Source: Promethearchaeota archaeon
GTDB taxonomy: Archaea; Asgardarchaeota; Lokiarchaeia; Sigyniarchaeales; SOKP01
Assembly (NCBI GenBank): GCA_019058015.1
Contig: JAHLWH010000212.1
Span: forward strand, 1-55,727
Length of the DNA stretch: 55,727 nucleotides
Reading direction: 5' to 3'
In this document: one piece after another, positions 54,946 to 55,727 of the stretch
Layout of the letters: each line of letters opens with the position of its first letter
How positions within the stretch are numbered: position 1 is the first letter of the stretch
Notes under the pieces: generated by a model
What the model saw: the letters and a program-made list of their open reading frames with translations, nothing else
Databases searched by the model: none
Told to the model about the DNA's origin: nothing
Made by a program: the position numbers and the translations under genes

Positions 54946-55374
54946 TCTTTCTCAAAAATTTTAAGTATGAGGATTTCAATATTGTATCAGAATCAAAGAA
55001 ATCAATTTAATAATTGAAATCATTTTTTTACAAGAAACCAAATTCCATACTGCCCTACTAATTCAATGCATTAATAAACACGCATTATTCAATTTTATTT
55101 TGTCTTTTTATATATAGGGTTTTACACACAAAAAACTGCATATTTGTAATTATTATATAATTCTTTTAATTTTTAAATATTTGTTATAATAGAGTAAAAA
55201 TTTAAAATGAAGAATTTAATAAACACATTACTACAACAAATATTTAATTACATTGTTTATTACTAATATTTTGTATCAATTTATTATCAAAGAGTGTTGT
55301 TATAGTAATATGCAAACATTTGATGATGAAAAGATGCGTATTTCATCATTACAATAATATAGAGTTAAGGTTTT
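54946..55374. other. Intergenic region with an operator-like inverted repeat
   Basis: About 430 AT-rich bases between the divergent regulator genes; no frame of note (one of 15 codons at 55310). It presumably holds both promoters. An inverted repeat at 55323-55349 is listed separately. Confidence 0.4.
55323..55349 (+). promoter_or_regulatory. Inverted repeat, possible operator
   Basis: ATGATGAAA (55323-55331) and TTTCATCAT (55341-55349) form a perfect 9-bp inverted repeat with a 9-base spacer, 26 bases before the response-regulator start. It could be bound by an RHH dimer such as the paralogues nearby; this is inference. Confidence 0.4.
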
Positions 55375-55727
55375 ATGGAAAAACGAGTATATCTTGTGGA
55401 AGATATTGAAAAAAACATGAAATTATTTAAAGCAGTCCTAAATACAATGCCTGATATTGAAGTTATAGCAGAAACCCATGGTGGTCGAGCTTTTGAATTT
55501 TTAAAGGCAGATTGTCCAGATCTAATAATCTTAGACATTCAACTACCAGAAATGAGTGGAATCGATATTTGTAAAGAACTCCGTAAAATGGATAAATTTA
55601 AAGAGATTCCAATTATTGCCGCCTCTTCTTCTCCAGTTGAAGGTAATAGGGAATCCATATTTGCTAGGGCTGGTTTTAATAAATCGCTCTCAAAACCATT
55701 AAACCTCAAGGAATTCAAAGAAGTTAT
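55375..55727 (+). CDS. Response-regulator receiver protein, cut by window end
   Basis: About 117 residues visible. Receiver fold: VEDIEKNMKLFKAVL (the usual acidic pair is E-D), phospho-acceptor in LIILDIQLPEMSG (Asp about 57), AASSSPVEG, and KSLSKPLNLKEF with the conserved lysine. The output domain, if any, lies outside the window. Its own kinase is not visible. ATG 55375 follows AAGG. Confidence 0.88.
   Translation, partial: MEKRVYLVEDIEKNMKLFKAVLNTMPDIEVIAETHGGRAFEFLKADCPDLIILDIQLPEMSGIDICKELRKMDKFKEIPIIAASSSPVEGNRESIFARAGFNKSLSKPLNLKEFKEV

Overview
The window is most likely chromosomal DNA of an Asgard archaeon of the Lokiarchaeia type. It is very AT-rich. Start signals are archaeal-like (TATA-like boxes, short leaders, GTGA or GGAGG Shine-Dalgarno motifs). 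It carries three Ras/Arf-type small GTPases, longin-like and HEAT-repeat proteins, a cytosolic reductive-dehalogenase-like protein, a four-domain ferredoxin-dependent 2-oxoacid oxidoreductase, and MvhD/FrhB-type electron-transfer proteins. No rRNA, tRNA, CRISPR array or complete insertion sequence was seen. The assignment rests on gene content only.

Layout. (1) 1-12.3 kb is a glutamine-centred block: truncated glutamate dehydrogenase, CTP synthase, glutamine synthetase, GMP synthetase and both subunits of carbamoyl-phosphate synthetase. (2) 12.3-16.7 kb holds two convergent PIG-L deacetylases, a small GTPase paired with a winged-helix/coiled-coil regulator, a HEAT-repeat protein and a YjbQ protein. 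(3) 16.8-24.4 kb is redox: a porGD-porA-porB operon whose beta subunit is circularly permuted, then MvhD-like and FrhB-like proteins and an ADP-forming acyl-CoA synthetase subunit. (4) 24.4-32.6 kb has an orphan adenine methyltransferase, a membrane protein plus EEP phosphatase pair resembling a split PGAP2IP/CWH43, a second GTPase, an RdhA-like protein, a glycosidase-like barrel and small proteins. (5) 32.7-40.5 kb is sugar metabolism (class II aldolase, rhamnulokinase, alcohol dehydrogenase, SDR, LsrF-like aldolase) with an embedded HepT/MntA toxin-antitoxin pair. (6) 40.7-48.7 kb has membrane and Fe-S proteins, a broken GTPase/coiled-coil locus, a longin-like protein, a GC-rich structured intergenic island and glycerate 2-kinase. 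(7) 48.7-55.7 kb has a second DNA methyltransferase, a large phosphoesterase, a frameshifted small gene, two paralogous regulators with the order RHH DNA-binding, histidine-kinase dimerisation domain, receiver, a broken kinase ATPase fragment between them, and a truncated response regulator.

The strongest candidates for something undescribed are the circularly permuted PorB (16857-17942) and the kinase-less RHH-DHp-REC regulators (52756-54945), one of which has lost the phospho-accepting histidine. Several genes carry a single interruption (about 44024, 43300, 52357, 53944). These are either real decay or recoding, or consensus errors of the assembly; two of them fall at the same short sequence, GAGAA.
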